Assembly (NCBI GenBank): GCA_001604005.1
Contig: LVAM01000016.1
Span: 25,565 to 89,564 of the forward strand
DNA: 64,000 bases
Origin: Clostridiales bacterium Firm_07
GTDB taxonomy: Bacteria; Bacillota; Clostridia; Oscillospirales; CAG-272
Direction: 5' to 3'
Below, one piece after another: positions 62,114 through 64,000 of this stretch. Position 1 is the first letter of the stretch, and every line of letters begins with the position of its first letter. The translations under genes and the position numbers were made by a program. Below the pieces are notes generated by a model. It saw only the letters and a list, made by a program, of their open reading frames with translations, had not been told where the DNA came from and made no database searches.

Positions 62114-63021
62114 ATATCGAAAAACTTGACGGGCTTGGCGGCAAGGCCGTCGGGGAACTCCCGTATCTCGGCAAGCGCGAAAAAACTGCCCTTCTCGTCC
62201 GCAAGGCGAACGCGTGTGCCGGCAAAGAGAGCGACGCCGATCTTTTTCAGATAGATCTCGCATCCGCTCCGCGCAAGGCGCTCGAAAAAGGCGGGAAGGG
62301 GCAGGACGGGGTGCGATACAAAGAGTTCTTCAACAGGCAAAAGGAGCGCGGCGCGCCCGTTTGGATCAAGATTTTCAATTTCTTCAAGCGTGTGTGCGTG
62401 GGAGAGCGAAAAACTGCCCGCGGCGGTGCGGCAAAGTGACGCCATCACGCCGCCGCAACCGAGCTTTGCACCGATATCGGCGCAAAGCGTGCGGATGTAC
62501 GTGCCCGCCGAAACGGTGACGTCCAGCCGATACGTGTCGGCAGACTCGGGCACAATTTCCAGATCATATATCGTGATCTCACGCGGCGTGCGTTCTACGG
62601 TTTTGCCCGCGCGCGCCAGATCCACCAACTTTTTGCCGCCTATTTTGAGGGCGCTGTACATCGGCGGCGTTTGCAGCGTCGTTCCGCAAAAGGAGCGCGC
62701 CGCTTCGATCACGGCCGCCGCGTCGGGCAATCGGTCGGTCGAGGAAAGAATTTTCCCGGTTATATCTTCGGTGTCGGTGGTAAGCCCCAGTTTCAGCGTG
62801 GCGCGGTAAGTCTTTTTTTCTCCCGTTACGTATTCCGCGGCTTTGACAGCGCGTCCGATCAGCAACACGAGCACGCCCGTCGCCATAGGATCGAGCGTTC
62901 CCGTGTGGCCGACCTGCCGCGTGCCGAAAAGGCGGCGCGCACGCGCCACCACGTCGTGCGAGGTGTAGCCGGCGGGTTTGTTTACGATCAATATACCCCC
63001 GAACGGTGCGAGATTTTTCAT
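62110..63021 (-). CDS. truB: tRNA pseudouridine(55) synthase
   Basis: A 303-aa enzyme making pseudouridine 55 in tRNA T-arms. The catalytic Asp lies in GHTGTLDPMATG near residue 43, with the N-terminal KPAGYTSHDVV. The C-terminal PUA-like region is shortened. Start at 63021. Confidence 0.94.
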   Translation of the reverse strand: MKNLAPFGGILIVNKPAGYTSHDVVARARRLFGTRQVGHTGTLDPMATGVLVLLIGRAVKAAEYVTGEKKTYRATLKLGLTTDTEDITGKILSSTDRLPDAAAVIEAARSFCGTTLQTPPMYSALKIGGKKLVDLARAGKTVERTPREITIYDLEIVPESADTYRLDVTVSAGTYIRTLCADIGAKLGCGGVMASLCRTAAGSFSLSHAHTLEEIENLDPNGRAALLLPVEELFVSHPVLPLPAFFERLARSGCEIYLKKIGVALFAGTRVRLADEKGSFFALAEIREFPDGLAAKPVKFFDI

Positions 63022-63035
63022 CTTCTTTGCCGAAT

Positions 63036-63608
63036 TCAGATAAAGAGATCGGCGTCGGGCAGTTTGGGTACGATATGGACGCCGTTTTCGTCGCGGTAAT
63101 AGTTCAAATTGCCGTCTTTGGCTTCGATCAATCGGATCTCTTCCGCGCTTTTTCCGAGCGCGATGGCAAGCTGTGGGGTATAGCGGTCTGAAATGCCGAA
63201 ATCCGCGAGCAAACGAGTCGGGTTAAAACTGCCGAGCATACAACCCGCGAAACCTTTTTCCGCCGCGCCGAGCAAGATAGCTTCCGCCGCGATGCCGATG
63301 TCTTTGAGCGCCAGCGCTTCGGGGCTTTTCGCCTCTTTGTCGGTAAACATCAGGATAAAGCCGGTCGGTTTTTGCCCTTCCGGCGGCAGTTTGATGCCGA
63401 GAAGCCCCGCAAAACGGCAATTTTCAAGCATCTTGTCGATGTCTGCCGCGTCAGAAAGAACACGGTAACGAACAGGCTGTTTGTTCATACCCGAGGGAGA
63501 TTTGGCGGCAAGGCGGATCAGTTCTTCCATCGTGGCTTTCGAAATCGGCGTACTTTCGTCGAAAGCGCGCGTGCTTCTGTTTTTCAAAATCAATTCGGAA
63601 ACCGTCAT
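63036..63608 (-). CDS. nitroreductase family protein
   Basis: A 190-aa FMN-binding oxidoreductase. The N-terminus NRSTRAFDESTPIS and SPSGMNKQPVRY are typical; GIAAEAILLGAAEKGFAGCMLG supports the fold. The substrate is unknown. AGGAGG precedes the ATG. Lies between trmB and truB. Confidence 0.85.
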   Translation of the reverse strand: MTVSELILKNRSTRAFDESTPISKATMEELIRLAAKSPSGMNKQPVRYRVLSDAADIDKMLENCRFAGLLGIKLPPEGQKPTGFILMFTDKEAKSPEALALKDIGIAAEAILLGAAEKGFAGCMLGSFNPTRLLADFGISDRYTPQLAIALGKSAEEIRLIEAKDGNLNYYRDENGVHIVPKLPDADLFI

Positions 63609-63617
63609 AAAACCTCC

Positions 63618-64000
63618 TTAAAACTCCACCGTAACGGCGTGAATGGGAAAACCCTTTTCGGAAAAATTCTTTTCGTATTCGGTCATAATATTGTTTTCGG
63701 CAAGGGGGCTGTGGTGCAGATCGCGCGTCAGATCGCGCGTGGCAAGCCCCATTTCGGCAAACTGTTCAAGCGAAAAATCAAAGAGCCCCGCGTTGTCGGT
63801 TTTGAAACGCAAAACACCGCCTTTTTTCAATACCGTTTGGTACTTTTCAAGAAAAATGCGGTGTGTCAAACGCCGTTTGGCGTGACCGGATTTCGGCCAC
63901 GGATCGCTGAAATTCAGGTAGATGCAATCTACACTGTGCGGCGGAAAACACGAGGGGAGCGCGGCGGCGTCGCCGATGATGAAACGCAGATTGTCGGGGC
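63618..64000 (-). CDS. trmB: tRNA (guanine-N7-)-methyltransferase, 5' end cut by window
   Basis: The C-terminal ~127 residues of TrmB, which methylates G46 of tRNA with S-adenosylmethionine. Recognisable stretches are IYLNFSDPWPKSGHAKRRLTHR and FKTDNAGLFDFSLEQF. The frame is open to the window edge, so the gene continues beyond 64000. It lies 9 bp upstream of the nitroreductase gene. Confidence 0.92.
   Translation of the reverse strand, partial: PDNLRFIIGDAAALPSCFPPHSVDCIYLNFSDPWPKSGHAKRRLTHRIFLEKYQTVLKKGGVLRFKTDNAGLFDFSLEQFAEMGLATRDLTRDLHHSPLAENNIMTEYEKNFSEKGFPIHAVTVEF

Overview
This 64 kb window looks like part of a chromosome from a moderately GC-rich, anaerobic, endospore-forming member of the Clostridia (Bacillota). 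Sporulation genes place it there: spoIIGA-sigE, gpr, and two promoters that read like forespore sigma-G promoters. An Rnf complex in the order C-D-G-E-A-B, a rubredoxin and a four-domain flavodiiron protein indicate anaerobic life. Most promoters match TTGACA-17-TATAAT closely. The genus cannot be named from sequence alone. Content is mostly housekeeping, with a few accessory insertions.

Layout. 0-8.1 kb: spoIIGA-sigE, rpmE, hflX-yigZ, then dgt-dnaG-rpoD. 8.3-12 kb: an orphan solute-binding lipoprotein, a HAD phosphatase, and a convergent DUF421/DUF4363 pair behind a sigma-G-like promoter. 12.1-15.2 kb: glmM, a left-handed beta-helix protein and galE. 15.2-15.7 kb: tRNA-Pro(GGG) surrounded by degenerate tRNA-like hairpin repeats. 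15.9-20.2 kb: Gfo/Idh oxidoreductase, an IS200/IS605 insertion, a lipoprotein, hpf and an alpha/beta hydrolase. 20.3-23.1 kb: a THF riboswitch with folT-folC, then a preQ1-I riboswitch with queT. 23.1-24 kb: a candidate small RNA, a tandem hairpin-repeat cluster, and tRNA-Glu and tRNA-Met. 24-29 kb: rnfCDGEAB. 29-33.1 kb: flavodiiron protein, rubredoxin (53 aa) and an ABC-F ATPase. 33.2-37.6 kb: a 1245-residue coiled-coil lipoprotein divergent from an XRE regulator, with operator-like direct repeats between them. 37.7-41 kb: ligA, a flavodoxin-like protein, tRNA-Lys and a composite duplication. 41-44.7 kb: dxs, a conserved unknown protein, and a nucleotidase-guanylate kinase fusion. 44.9-48.4 kb: an amino-acid ABC transporter whose binding protein looks circularly permuted, and a DUF975 protein. 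48.4-53.1 kb: hisS-PfpI-fthC-CPBP on the minus strand and an HD-like/membrane gene pair on the plus strand. 53.2-59.3 kb: a metallo-hydrolase-gltX-glnS operon and an oligopeptide-binding lipoprotein. 59.4-64 kb: gpr, a MutS-like ATPase, truB, a nitroreductase and a truncated trmB.

How the genes connect. Folate is served by three loci: folT-folC under a THF riboswitch, and fthC. SpoIIGA would process pro-SigE, and gpr would act at germination. Rnf couples ferredoxin oxidation to NAD and an ion gradient, while the rubredoxin and flavodiiron protein would remove oxygen or nitric oxide. The least explained parts are the composite duplication at 40.49-40.99 kb (3' ends of glnS and the Gfo/Idh gene joined at a GC-rich microhomology), the tRNA-associated hairpin repeats at 15.3-15.6 and 23.3-23.8 kb, the possible small RNA at 23.12-23.24 kb, and the lipoprotein/XRE locus. 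I found no complete undescribed defence or mobile system.
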